This document shows positions 52,715 to 61,312 of a stretch of DNA of 64,000 bases, one piece after another; the stretch's first letter is position 1, and the number at the start of each line of letters is the position of its first letter. The notes beneath the pieces were generated by a model. That model made no database searches and had not been told where the DNA came from. It saw nothing but the letters and a program-made list of their open reading frames with translations. The stretch comes from UBA1479 sp040218445 (GTDB taxonomy: Bacteria > Pseudomonadota > Alphaproteobacteria > Rhodospirillales > Casp-alpha2). Location of the stretch: the NCBI GenBank assembly GCA_040218445.1, contig JAVJRK010000009.1:62001-126000 (forward strand). The letters run 5' to 3'. Both the position numbers and the translations under genes were made by a program.

Positions 52715-53601
52715 TGCGCTACGACATCAGCCACCAAACGACCATCACCTATACCTGGGATGTTGCCCTGTCCCAGCATCTTGTCCATTTGTCCCCACGC
52801 CCCTGCCCGCAGCAGACCACATATCACCACGCCCTGATCATCGAACCCGCCCCCACCCTGTCCAAGGACGATGTCGATTACTTCGGCAATCCGACGACCT
52901 ATCTGACCGTAGAGGAACCCCACAACCGGCTGTCCATCACGTCCACCTGCCGGATCGAAATCAACGCAACACCGGCGCCGGATCCCACCGCGACCGCCCC
53001 CTGGGAATCCGTCGCGGACTACCTGAACAAACAAGATGATCCGGTCTGCCTGGATGCCAGTCAGTTCATTTATGAAAGCCCGTTCACCGTATCGGGCCAG
53101 GCTGAAGCCTATGCCCGCACCTCTTTCCCGCCCGGGCGGCCCGTGCTGGAAGGTGCCCTGGAACTGATGTCGCGCATCTTCAACGAATTCAAATACGAAG
53201 GCGGCGTGACCGATATCTCGACCCCCATCGACCGCGTGCTGTCCGACAAGCGCGGCGTGTGCCAGGACTTCGCGCATCTTCAGATCGCCTGCCTGCGGTC
53301 CCTGGGCCTGCCGGCACGTTATGTTTCAGGCTATCTTCGGACCCACCCGCCGGAAGGACAGGAACGCAAGATCGGCGCCGATGCCTCCCACGCCTGGCTG
53401 GCGGTCTGGGTTCCCGATCACGGCTGGATCGATCTGGACCCGACCAACAACATGATGCCCGGGGACGAGCACATCACCGTCGCCTGGGGGCGCGATTACG
53501 GCGATGTCAGCCCGATCAACGGCATGGTTCTGGGCGGAGGGGAACACAAGGTCGCCGTCGCCGTCGATGTTGCGCCGGTGGACGAGGCAACTGTCGAATA
53601 A
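52714..53601 (+). CDS. Transglutaminase-like family protein
   Basis: 295-residue protein with an N-terminal beta domain (about 1-90, YDISHQTTITYTW) and a transglutaminase-like core whose triad is intact: C183 (RGVCQDFAH), H226 (SHAWLAV) and D242 (DLDPTNN). No signal peptide, so cytoplasmic. The ATG shares a base with the TGA of the ATP-grasp/alpha-E gene (CTGATG), and AGGAGG lies about twelve bases upstream, so the genes are coupled. Enzymes of this group in bacteria are thought to act as peptidases or amide-exchange enzymes. It is the second transglutaminase of the cassette. Target unknown. Confidence 0.92.
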   Translation: MRYDISHQTTITYTWDVALSQHLVHLSPRPCPQQTTYHHALIIEPAPTLSKDDVDYFGNPTTYLTVEEPHNRLSITSTCRIEINATPAPDPTATAPWESVADYLNKQDDPVCLDASQFIYESPFTVSGQAEAYARTSFPPGRPVLEGALELMSRIFNEFKYEGGVTDISTPIDRVLSDKRGVCQDFAHLQIACLRSLGLPARYVSGYLRTHPPEGQERKIGADASHAWLAVWVPDHGWIDLDPTNNMMPGDEHITVAWGRDYGDVSPINGMVLGGGEHKVAVAVDVAPVDEATVE

Positions 53602-53654
53602 CCGCCCGCGCAGGCAAACGGCATCGGCCGGGGGAATTATTAGGGGGAATAGCA

Positions 53655-54107
53655 ATGTCACCACATTACAGTCCGCCGCTTCTGGCTGGGCTAATTCTGT
53701 TTTGTGTCACCGGCGCGGCTGCCGCCGATGATCTGAAAAATTCCTACCAAAGCGACGCGAACAAGATTCAGGTGGAAAAACTGTTCGGCGGGCCGGCCAC
53801 ATCGGTGGTCGGCGAAGCCATCCGTTATCCAAGCGGTGACGCCGAGATTACCGCCGCGGTGGTCACACTGCCGCCGGGCAAGAAAACAGGCTGGCACAAG
53901 CATGGTGCGCCGCTGTTCGGCTATATCCTGTCCGGTGAGTTACAGGTCGATTACGGCGACAAGGGTGTGCGGACCTTCAAGGCCGGCAGCGGCCTGATGG
54001 AGGCGATGAACCACCGCCATCGCGGCATCAATGCAGGGACCGAGCCGGTCCGCATCCTGGTCGTCTACATGGGCGCCGAAGGCGTCAAAAACGTCATTCC
54101 GGACTGA
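53655..54107 (+). CDS. Exported cupin-domain protein
   Basis: 150 residues. Signal peptide at 1-23 (LLAGLILFCVTGAAAA, cleavage before DDL). A single cupin barrel follows: TGWHKHGAPLFGYILSGE has the H-x-H metal pair, GDKGVRTFKAGSG is the intermotif turn and AMNHRHRGINAG supplies the later histidine. The usual glutamate of motif one is replaced by a hydrophobic residue, as in a subgroup of periplasmic cupins. GGGGGA seven bases before the ATG is a good ribosome site. It lies 53 bases after the transglutaminase gene, possibly in the same transcript, but its periplasmic location makes a shared pathway doubtful. Confidence 0.85.
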   Translation: MSPHYSPPLLAGLILFCVTGAAAADDLKNSYQSDANKIQVEKLFGGPATSVVGEAIRYPSGDAEITAAVVTLPPGKKTGWHKHGAPLFGYILSGELQVDYGDKGVRTFKAGSGLMEAMNHRHRGINAGTEPVRILVVYMGAEGVKNVIPD

Positions 54108-54115
54108 CCGGCGCC

Positions 54116-55582
54116 CTAGGGCAAGGGGGCCTCTGCCGCAACGTTGCGTCCGGCAATCCGCCCGAAGGCCAGGCATTCGCCGATGTTTCCCGTTCCCTGA
54201 TACAGGTAGCTGTAGATCGACCCCAGTTCGCCCGCACTGTACAGCCGCGGAATGGGGGTCCGGTCGGGGCGCAGGACACGGGCGTCTTCATTGCGCCGGG
54301 GGCCGCCCTGGGTGTTGATCATGGAAGGCGACAGTTCCATGGCATAGAACGGCCCCTTGGCAAACGGGTTCAGCATCAGCTTGCGCCCGAAATCATCATC
54401 CGCACCGGCACTGACCTGGGCGTTCCAGCGCGCGACCGTGGCCTCCATGGCGGCCGGATCCAGGCCGATAACCTTCGCCAATTCCCCGATTGTCGGCGCC
54501 GACTTGATCCAGCCCTTTTCCAGTTCGGCGGAATTGTCGTCGCTCCAATCGTACCGTTCGATGATCGGCGTCCATCCGCGATTGGGCTCCTTGTTATAAA
54601 GAGGGGCCGCCGACATCATGTCCTGATCGAACAGCATGAACATGGGGCTGGGCACCTGCATGGGTGACCACACACCGTTGATCGGCACCTTGCCGTGGCG
54701 GTGTTTGAATTTCTCGTCGTAGAACCGCCTGCCGTCGGGCCCGACGATGATCATTCCGCCTGGGTATTCCTTGGCGAAATGCAGGGCCTGGATCGACATG
54801 GTGGCGGGAAATTCCGGCACCTTCAGCCCCATGGACGGGCCGGCATAGTTGTTCATGTGCCAAAGGTCCGCCCCCACGGCCAACGCCATGGAAATGCCGT
54901 CGCCTTCGTTATAAGGCGTGCCCGACGGATAACAGCGGGACACGCCCGGCAGATAATCACGGATCATTTCCGGGTTGTTTTCGAACCCGCCACAGGTCAG
55001 CACCACGCCCCGGCGGGCCTTGATGTAAATGGACGTGCCGTCCCGTTCGGCGCGCACGCCCAGGATTTCCCGGGTCTCGCTATCCTGGATCAGCTCGCGC
55101 CCCGGCGTTTCATATTCAACGGCGATATCGCGCTCCGTGACGAAACTTTCAAACCGCTTCCAGGTCAGGGAATAGCCATAGGTCTCGCCGTCATGAAACT
55201 TGTGAACGCAGTCCGACCCCGGCAATTCCGGGTACTCGATCCCTTCGGGCTGATGTTGGTGTTCCTGCGGGTCACCGCCCAGACCGGACAGCCAGTCGTT
55301 GTTACGGCTCATTTCCCGCGCCCAGGTCTGGATCATTTCGTCCGGCACCGGATAGGGCCCGCAAAGGGCTTCCAGATAGGTCGCCGCCTTTTCCGCATCG
55401 GACGTATTTAAGTATCCCTGTGCCGCGATCCGGGTGTTTCCGCCGTGCAGGCCTTCGGGTGCTTTTTCCAGCATAAGCACCTCGGCACCCAGGTCATGCG
55501 CCGTGACGGCCGCGGCAACACCGGCCCCGCCGAACCCCAGGATGACGACATCCGTCTCCCTATCCCATTTGCTAGGTTTCAC
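54116..55582 (-). CDS. FAD-dependent oxidoreductase, fumarate reductase flavoprotein-like
   Basis: 488-residue flavoprotein of the succinate dehydrogenase/fumarate reductase FAD-binding group (relatives include tricarballylate dehydrogenase, urocanate reductase and 3-ketosteroid dehydrogenases). FAD-binding start VVILGFGGAGVAAAV at 13-27, the second FAD motif GVVLTCGGFENNPEMI near 200 and the C-terminal LYSAGELGSIYSYLYQGTGN, LAFGRIAGRN are in place. It is cytoplasmic with no heme-binding part. The start is GTG 55582 after AGAGGACTAAAC. Last gene of the operon DUF3604-ThDP enzyme-flavoprotein, 37 bases after the ThDP gene. Substrate is likely a carboxylate but unproven. Confidence 0.9.
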   Translation of the reverse strand: MKPSKWDRETDVVILGFGGAGVAAAVTAHDLGAEVLMLEKAPEGLHGGNTRIAAQGYLNTSDAEKAATYLEALCGPYPVPDEMIQTWAREMSRNNDWLSGLGGDPQEHQHQPEGIEYPELPGSDCVHKFHDGETYGYSLTWKRFESFVTERDIAVEYETPGRELIQDSETREILGVRAERDGTSIYIKARRGVVLTCGGFENNPEMIRDYLPGVSRCYPSGTPYNEGDGISMALAVGADLWHMNNYAGPSMGLKVPEFPATMSIQALHFAKEYPGGMIIVGPDGRRFYDEKFKHRHGKVPINGVWSPMQVPSPMFMLFDQDMMSAAPLYNKEPNRGWTPIIERYDWSDDNSAELEKGWIKSAPTIGELAKVIGLDPAAMEATVARWNAQVSAGADDDFGRKLMLNPFAKGPFYAMELSPSMINTQGGPRRNEDARVLRPDRTPIPRLYSAGELGSIYSYLYQGTGNIGECLAFGRIAGRNVAAEAPLP

Positions 55583-55619
55583 GTTTAGTCCTCTGTTTTC
55601 TGCTTGGTGATGGTCGTGT

Positions 55620-57419
55620 TTATGGCTCGTACCGTTCGCCGATTGCCGGCTTGTTAATTCCGATGCCCGGCAGTTCCCATACTCCCGCCCCTGGCGGGTT
55701 CAGATCGCCCGCCACATTGGCGTCGATCAGGAAAGGTTTGTTGGCGGCGATCCCGGCCCGGATGGCGTCGCCCAGGTCGCCCGCGCGGTCGATGCTGACG
55801 CCTTCGACCCCGGCCGAACGCGCCATCGCGGCGAAGTCCGGGTTATAGGGCGCGCCCGTTTCCGGGTGATGGAAATCCGTTGCCAGTTCACGTTTGTCCA
55901 GATAGCCCCGCTGCAGCCCGCGGATGGAGGCATAGGCGTAATTGTTCCAAACCACCCAGACGGCCGGGATGTTGTATTCCACGGCCGTGCCCAGAACATT
56001 GGCATGCATGAAGAACGCCCCATCGCCGCAGACCGATACAGCCGGACGGTCCGGTGCCGCCAGCTTGGCCCCCAGCACCCCGCCCACGCCGAACCCCATG
56101 GGCCCGAACCCGACGGAGCCGATCAGCGAGTCCGACCGCGACGGCTTGCAGAACTGCAGCAACCAGTTGTGATGCACGCCGATATCGCTGACCAGGATCG
56201 CGTCCTCGGGTAGGGCCTTGTCGATTTCCACCGCCGCGCGCTGCGGGTTGATCGGTGAGGAATCGTCGGTCATGCCGGGGGCGACGAATTCATCCCATTT
56301 CGCTTTGTAGGTTTCGATTTCCGCAAGCCATTTACGGCGCGCATCGGCCTTTCCTTCAATGTCGGACCGACGGTCAATCTCCGCGATGATCTGGCGCAGG
56401 AAGGTCCGCACATCGGCCATCAACCCCAGGGCGACCGGATAGTTTCGGCCGATTTCCTCGGGATCGATGTCCACATGGATCAATTGCGTCGGCGGGATGG
56501 TAAAGGAATAGCCGGGCAGCCAGGAACTGGACGTCCGGTCATCGAAGCGCACCCCCAGGGCCAGCAACACATCCGCCTGACGGCAGGAATGGTTGGCCTG
56601 ATAGGTCCCGCCCCGCTGCACCAAGCCCAAAGACAACGGATGATCGGCGGGAAGGGCGCCCAGGCCGCTGGCCGAACCGGCAACGGGTATCTGCAGACGT
56701 TCAGCCAGGGCCAGCAATTCATCGGCCGCGCCGCCATAACGCACGCCCTGGCCGACAACGATGACCGGGCGTTCGGCGGACAGCAGCATGTCCACGGCCT
56801 TGACCACGCCTTCGGGTTCGGCCCCGCAGCGGGACGAGATATTGGCGGACCATTCCTTAGGGTCCGGCGTTTCCTCGGCCGCCGCTTCCTTGAAGATATC
56901 GAACGGCACGTCCAGAACGACCGGCCCCGGCCGCCCCGTGACCATGGTTTTCCAGGCCTGGCGCATCATCAACGGGACCTGTTCGCCCCGCGTCGGCTGA
57001 TAAACCCGCTTGCAATAGGCCTGAACCGTCGATGGGAAATCCGCCTGATAATGGCGGTACAATTCCTGAAAGGCGCCACGGCTGAACTGGCTTGTCGGGA
57101 CGTTGCCGGTGATCGCCAGGAACGGCACGGAATCCAAAAAGGCATTGCCCAAACAGATGGGCAGGTTGGAGGACCCCGGACCGCAGGACGTAAAGGTCGC
57201 CGTCGGCTGGCCCGTCACCCGGTAATATACATCGGCCATGAAGCCGGAAATGCTTTCATGATGGACGGAGATGGTCTTGATGTCGTCCGACCGTTCATGC
57301 AGCGCGTCGATGAAGCCGATATTGCCGTGCCCGCACAGACCGAACACGTACGGAACGTTTTCGCGGATCAGGTAGTCGACCATGACCTGTCCGCCGTTCA
57401 AGCGGTTAAGCGATGACAT
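55620..57419 (-). CDS. Thiamine-diphosphate-dependent enzyme (acetolactate synthase-like), catabolic
   Basis: 599-residue three-domain ThDP enzyme. Catalytic glutamate E55 lies in SVHHESISGFMADVYYRVTG, the middle domain carries the RPVIVVGQGVRYGG strand, and the ThDP-Mg motif CGDGAFFMHANVLGTAVE begins near 463, with NNYAYASIRG closing it. It is only distantly like the ThDP enzyme at 10335-12020. It sits between the DUF3604 gene (119 bases upstream) and the flavoprotein gene. Such orphan enzymes decarboxylate 2-oxo acids or cleave C-C bonds of 2-hydroxyacyl units; with a flavoprotein partner and no IlvN subunit a catabolic role is likely. Confidence 0.9.
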   Translation of the reverse strand: MSSLNRLNGGQVMVDYLIRENVPYVFGLCGHGNIGFIDALHERSDDIKTISVHHESISGFMADVYYRVTGQPTATFTSCGPGSSNLPICLGNAFLDSVPFLAITGNVPTSQFSRGAFQELYRHYQADFPSTVQAYCKRVYQPTRGEQVPLMMRQAWKTMVTGRPGPVVLDVPFDIFKEAAAEETPDPKEWSANISSRCGAEPEGVVKAVDMLLSAERPVIVVGQGVRYGGAADELLALAERLQIPVAGSASGLGALPADHPLSLGLVQRGGTYQANHSCRQADVLLALGVRFDDRTSSSWLPGYSFTIPPTQLIHVDIDPEEIGRNYPVALGLMADVRTFLRQIIAEIDRRSDIEGKADARRKWLAEIETYKAKWDEFVAPGMTDDSSPINPQRAAVEIDKALPEDAILVSDIGVHHNWLLQFCKPSRSDSLIGSVGFGPMGFGVGGVLGAKLAAPDRPAVSVCGDGAFFMHANVLGTAVEYNIPAVWVVWNNYAYASIRGLQRGYLDKRELATDFHHPETGAPYNPDFAAMARSAGVEGVSIDRAGDLGDAIRAGIAANKPFLIDANVAGDLNPPGAGVWELPGIGINKPAIGERYEP

Positions 57420-57538
57420 GTAAACGGTGATCCCCCCGAATTCGAACTCTTTGGTTCGCTATCCCGGCCGCATACGCGACCGGGCGCGGGCGTCCCAATC
57501 CGCCCGCTGGCTTCAGGTTACAGGATCAAAGGCGCGGT

Positions 57539-59869
57539 TTACAACTTTCGGCAGACATAGATCGGAGACGTCCAGGCGCGTGTGCCGTCTTCCTGTGTCA
57601 GGCGGATGAACAGGGCGTTGTCCTTGTCGTCCTTGAGGTCGATTTTGCGCGAGAACGAAACCTTGCGGTGCGGGTTATCGTCGGGCAGGCGGAAGACCTT
57701 GAGGAACCGGGGAAGGATGCCCGACTTGTCGAACATCTCGTCCTCCAGGCCGATGTCTTCCAACGGCACACCGCATTGCACCAGCGGCGTTTCGATCTTA
57801 AGCGTTCCGCCCCAGGCGTCCTTGACCCACATGTCGAAGCCGGCGAAGTTGCCGGTGGTCAGCGACATCCATTTAAGCGCCGTTTCCGACGTCTGCTCCA
57901 ACACCTTTTCCGGGTTGAAGAAGTTGAAGGCCTGGGCGCGGACGATTTCATTATCCTGCACATGGGCCGTGCCGTCCCAGATGACCTGGCGGAAACGGCC
58001 GCGATATTCGGCCCCTTCCCAATGCACGCGGATACGCGCACCCAGGTCTTCCTGGCCATAAGGGCGGACCGTTTCGACCAGATCGCGGCCGTTGAAAATA
58101 TCGACCCGTTCAATCGGTGCCGCCGCCAGAATATCCACATCCAGCCGCACGCCGCCGTCCGGCAGATGGACGATATCGCCCATCATGGCGTCCTGGGCCT
58201 GGGCACCTTGCGGCGGCGTGGGATAATCAAGCGCCGGATCATCGTGATAGAGCGTCCCCGGCTGATCGAACCGGGCCTTCACGTCGATCACCATGCGGCT
58301 GCCGTGTCCGCCGGTGGTGGCGTAATGGCGGCGTTTACGAATGCAGTCGAACAACGCTTCGCGCGTCAGTTCCGGCATCAGCATGCAGGTCAGACCGCCG
58401 ACGGCCCCGAACAGGGACGCACCGGGATAGCTTGCCCCGGGCCGACCCTTGTGGCCGTCCGAATTGGCGACGATACCGGTGCGATACCCCATGTCGAGAG
58501 CATCTTCGACCAGCCATTCGAACGTGCCCCAGGAAGAATGAATTTCCATGGATTTTTCGAACCGGCCGTCGTGCGCCATTTTCACGTCGGCATAGCGGCC
58601 GCCGCAATGGGCATAGGTCACGACATCCCATTCTTCGTCCTTGGCCAGGGCATCGAACAGGTCGCCCGCCGTGTTGCAGTCGGTGGCAAGGTCGGATTTG
58701 TCTTCGACCAGGGCATGGGATGACCGGCGAATGACCCGGTCCTTCGAGGGATAGAAAATGTTGCGGTCACCACCCAGCGCCGTATTGCCCGACCATTCAT
58801 AGCCGAGCGGGGCCAGGAATTTTCCCGGTTCGTTGAATTCCTCGCACAGATTGTCCAGATGCGACCAGAATCCCTTGGTGATCTGGAAATCGTTGCCCTG
58901 GTGCCCGGTGGCGTCAACGAAGGCACGGTCGCGGGCGAATTCGAAAAATGCCCGCGCCGTGCCTGTGCCGATGGTTTCTTCGGACTGGCCATGCAGATCG
59001 ACCCAATAGGGTTTCAGGTCCAGCTGGCTTTGGATCAATAGCGGATTGGCGCGAAAGACCTCGGCGCCGGCATCATCTTCGAACCAAATCTGCACGGCAC
59101 CGTCGCTGTCGACGCTCAACCCTTCGACCACGGTCGCGAAAGCACCCGGTTTGATCGCGACCGTTTCCGGCAGGCCCGTCACGGGGCGCGAGCTTTTAAC
59201 CTTGAACGTCACGTCGCATTGGTCGGACGGGTTGCCCCAGGTGTCCTCGCCCTTGATCTTCAGATCAAAGGCCTCGCCCGCCCGGCGCGCGGTCGGCACC
59301 ACGGCGGCATAGATCGCGGGCTTGCCCGGCACGACCCGTATGACCGGCTGTACGGGCAGGGCCTGATAATTGGCGGTGGCAATGGGATCGACCAGCACGC
59401 GGAATTCAAGGCTGTCTTCGCAAAAAGTCTGCAACCGCATGCCTTGTGACCCACCCGACGTTTCACCGAAGGTAATGGTGATGGTATCCCCTTCCTTCAT
59501 GAAGCCCTTCACGACCTTTATATAAAGGGCACGGTCCCACGGCCGCACGTTGCCTTTCGGGTCATAACGGGTTTCCAGCACGGCGTTGTTGGAGGCCTCG
59601 ATCGTCGTGTAATTGCGCCAGGTCGGATCCTCGAACTGCGGGCGGCTTTGATCGGACGCAAAGCGGAAACAGACCCGCATGGAGGCACTGTCGTCCATGC
59701 CATACTTGCCGCAGGTATAGACCAGCTTGAAGGTTTGCCATGATCCCGCCTCGAAGGCGCCGGACGGCGTCAGGACGGCATGTCCCAATTCATCGGGTGC
59801 AATGGGCGATTCGATGGTCGAGCTGGAATTAAGCGCCCCCTGCCCACCTTCCTCGTGCTGGTCGAGCAT
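57539..59869 (-). CDS. DUF3604 family protein, PHP-like metal site
   Basis: 776-residue protein of the DUF3604 family, a predicted metal-dependent hydrolase of unsettled function. Residues about 1-285 are beta-rich, carrying immunoglobulin-like strands. The second half resembles a PHP-type barrel: WVDLHGQSEETIG (H293), ATGHQGNDFQ (H323), TYAHCGGRYAD (H421), SMEIHSSWG (H444) and IVANSDGHKG (D471, H473) supply likely metal ligands, and CIRKRRHYATTGGHG is the family's closing motif. No signal peptide. AGGAGGAAACAAT precedes ATG 59869. First gene of the operon with the ThDP and flavin enzymes, divergent from an ABC importer. Confidence 0.9.
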   Translation of the reverse strand: MLDQHEEGGQGALNSSSTIESPIAPDELGHAVLTPSGAFEAGSWQTFKLVYTCGKYGMDDSASMRVCFRFASDQSRPQFEDPTWRNYTTIEASNNAVLETRYDPKGNVRPWDRALYIKVVKGFMKEGDTITITFGETSGGSQGMRLQTFCEDSLEFRVLVDPIATANYQALPVQPVIRVVPGKPAIYAAVVPTARRAGEAFDLKIKGEDTWGNPSDQCDVTFKVKSSRPVTGLPETVAIKPGAFATVVEGLSVDSDGAVQIWFEDDAGAEVFRANPLLIQSQLDLKPYWVDLHGQSEETIGTGTARAFFEFARDRAFVDATGHQGNDFQITKGFWSHLDNLCEEFNEPGKFLAPLGYEWSGNTALGGDRNIFYPSKDRVIRRSSHALVEDKSDLATDCNTAGDLFDALAKDEEWDVVTYAHCGGRYADVKMAHDGRFEKSMEIHSSWGTFEWLVEDALDMGYRTGIVANSDGHKGRPGASYPGASLFGAVGGLTCMLMPELTREALFDCIRKRRHYATTGGHGSRMVIDVKARFDQPGTLYHDDPALDYPTPPQGAQAQDAMMGDIVHLPDGGVRLDVDILAAAPIERVDIFNGRDLVETVRPYGQEDLGARIRVHWEGAEYRGRFRQVIWDGTAHVQDNEIVRAQAFNFFNPEKVLEQTSETALKWMSLTTGNFAGFDMWVKDAWGGTLKIETPLVQCGVPLEDIGLEDEMFDKSGILPRFLKVFRLPDDNPHRKVSFSRKIDLKDDKDNALFIRLTQEDGTRAWTSPIYVCRKL

Positions 59870-60265
59870 ATTGTTTCCTCCTGGACCTATCTTGGTCCTC
59901 TTTGCCTAAATTAGCGTTCTCTTGAAAGCCGCCGGCGCCGGTCAAGAGCGCCCTTGTCACGCAAGAGCTTCGAGCCCCCGTTAAAACTATATCGTAATGG
60001 CCGGGCACTATATCGGGATTGGAATCTAAAAACTATATAGGAATATCCGAAAAATCCCGATAGTCTTGGAAACTGTGATGCCAGGGACGACCAAAATGAA
60101 TGAGGTTCCGCAGGTCCGCGTTGAAATTCCCAGGGGGCTGGGAAGCGGATGTCGGCGGAACGCTATTTGTCCCAACCGATCGGATAACGAAGTCCGGCGG
60201 CGATACACAAGCATCACATCACCCTCAGTTTGACAGTCCATGCATCGTCAGGGAGGACGAAAAAT
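59870..60265. other. Divergent promoter region between DUF3604 and ABC transporter operons
   Basis: 396 bases with no gene. It holds the ACTATAT motif cluster listed separately around 59986-60064, about 117-195 bases from the DUF3604 start and 202-280 from the ABC start. The part nearer the ABC operon is GC-rich and ends in GGGAGGACG, a ribosome site. No TPP riboswitch motif was found even though thiamine-type binding proteins are distant relatives of the transporter. Confidence 0.6.
59986..60064. promoter_or_regulatory. Clustered ACTATAT motifs (three direct, one inverted)
   Basis: Direct copies: ACTATATCGTAAT (59986-59998), ACTATATCGGGAT (60007-60019) and ACTATATAGGAAT (60032-60044), spaced 21 and 25 bases. 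ATCCCGATAGT at 60054-60064 is an inverted copy lacking one AT step. Shared core ACTATAT-[CA]-G-N-[AG]-AT. The phasing of roughly two helical turns and the position in a divergent promoter suggest binding by an unidentified regulator. Confidence 0.65.
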
Positions 60266-61309
60266 ATGACCAAAACTTCAATCTCAAGGAAAACAGCGAC
60301 TGCCGCCGTATGCGGTGCCGTCGCGCTCGCCATGACGGCGGGAAGCGCCGCCCCGGCCTGGGCGGAAGCGGACGAAGTCCGTTTTGCCCAGCAATTCGGG
60401 CTGCTGTATCTGCCCATGCACGTCGTCGTCGACAAGAAATTGGTCGAAACCTGCGCCAAGGATTCCGGCCTGGGCGACGTCAAAATCACCATGCACCGCT
60501 TCTCGGGTGGTGCCGCCGTGAACCAGGCCCTGTTGTCCAACAACGTCGACTTCGCCGCCGGCGGCGTCGGCCCGCTTCTTAAGTTGTGGGACAAAACCAA
60601 AGGCCGCATCAACGTCAAGGCCATGACGACCCTGTCGGCCATGCCGCTGAAGCTCAACACCAACGATGATCGGGTCAAGAAGCTGGAAGACTATGTCGGC
60701 CTGACCGATCACAAAATCTCCACCCCGTCGGTGAAGGTGTCGATCCAGGCTGTGGTTCTTCAGATGGCCGCGGCCAAGAAATGGGGCCCGGATAATGCCT
60801 TCAAGCTGGATGACATGACCGTTTCCATGAAGCACCCGTCCGCCATGGCGGCGCTGCTGGCCGGCGGTCAGGCCGTGAAAAGTCATTTCGCGACCCTGCC
60901 CACATCCTACGCCGAACTGAAAAGCGGCAAGGTCAAGATGGTGATGTCGTCCTATGACGTTCTCGGCGGCGAACACACCACGGTCGCCATGTACAACACC
61001 GAGAAATGGAAGAACGAAAACCCCAAACTTTACAAATGCGTTTGGACGTCCTTCCGGACCGCCATGAAGTGGATCAACGACAATAAGAAGGATGCAGCCG
61101 CACTCTTCCATCGCTTCACCAAGTCCAAGCTGAAGATCGAAGACATCGAAGGCATGGTCGGTGATGTCAACGAAATGCATTATTCGTTGAAACCCCAACG
61201 CACCATGGAGTTCGCCAAGTTCATGCACTCCATCGGCGCCATCAAGAACATGCCGGCAAGCTGGAAAGACTACTACTGGGAAAACAACTACGACCAGGAA
61301 GGCAGCTAA
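60266..61309 (+). CDS. ABC transporter substrate-binding protein (NitT/TauT, SsuA/THI5-like)
   Basis: 347-residue periplasmic binding protein. Signal peptide: SRKTATAAVCGAVALAMTAG with cleavage near AWA (about 36). The mature start DEVRFAQQFGLLYLPMHVVV and the segments GGAAVNQALLSNNVDFAAGG and VKVSIQAVVLQMAAAK follow the NMT1/THI5-like fold used for sulfonates, nitrate or pyrimidines. GGGAGGACG places ATG 60266, although the frame opens at 60230. First gene of the importer operon, three bases before the ATPase gene. Ligand unknown; it is probably what the divergent DUF3604 operon degrades. Confidence 0.9.
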   Translation: MTKTSISRKTATAAVCGAVALAMTAGSAAPAWAEADEVRFAQQFGLLYLPMHVVVDKKLVETCAKDSGLGDVKITMHRFSGGAAVNQALLSNNVDFAAGGVGPLLKLWDKTKGRINVKAMTTLSAMPLKLNTNDDRVKKLEDYVGLTDHKISTPSVKVSIQAVVLQMAAAKKWGPDNAFKLDDMTVSMKHPSAMAALLAGGQAVKSHFATLPTSYAELKSGKVKMVMSSYDVLGGEHTTVAMYNTEKWKNENPKLYKCVWTSFRTAMKWINDNKKDAAALFHRFTKSKLKIEDIEGMVGDVNEMHYSLKPQRTMEFAKFMHSIGAIKNMPASWKDYYWENNYDQEGS

Positions 61310-61312
61310 CTT

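Noticed and set aside
59870..60265. TPP riboswitch upstream of the THI5-like binding protein
   Set aside because: The conserved CUGAGA and ACCUGAUCUGG-like elements are absent, and the binding protein is nearer to the SsuA type.
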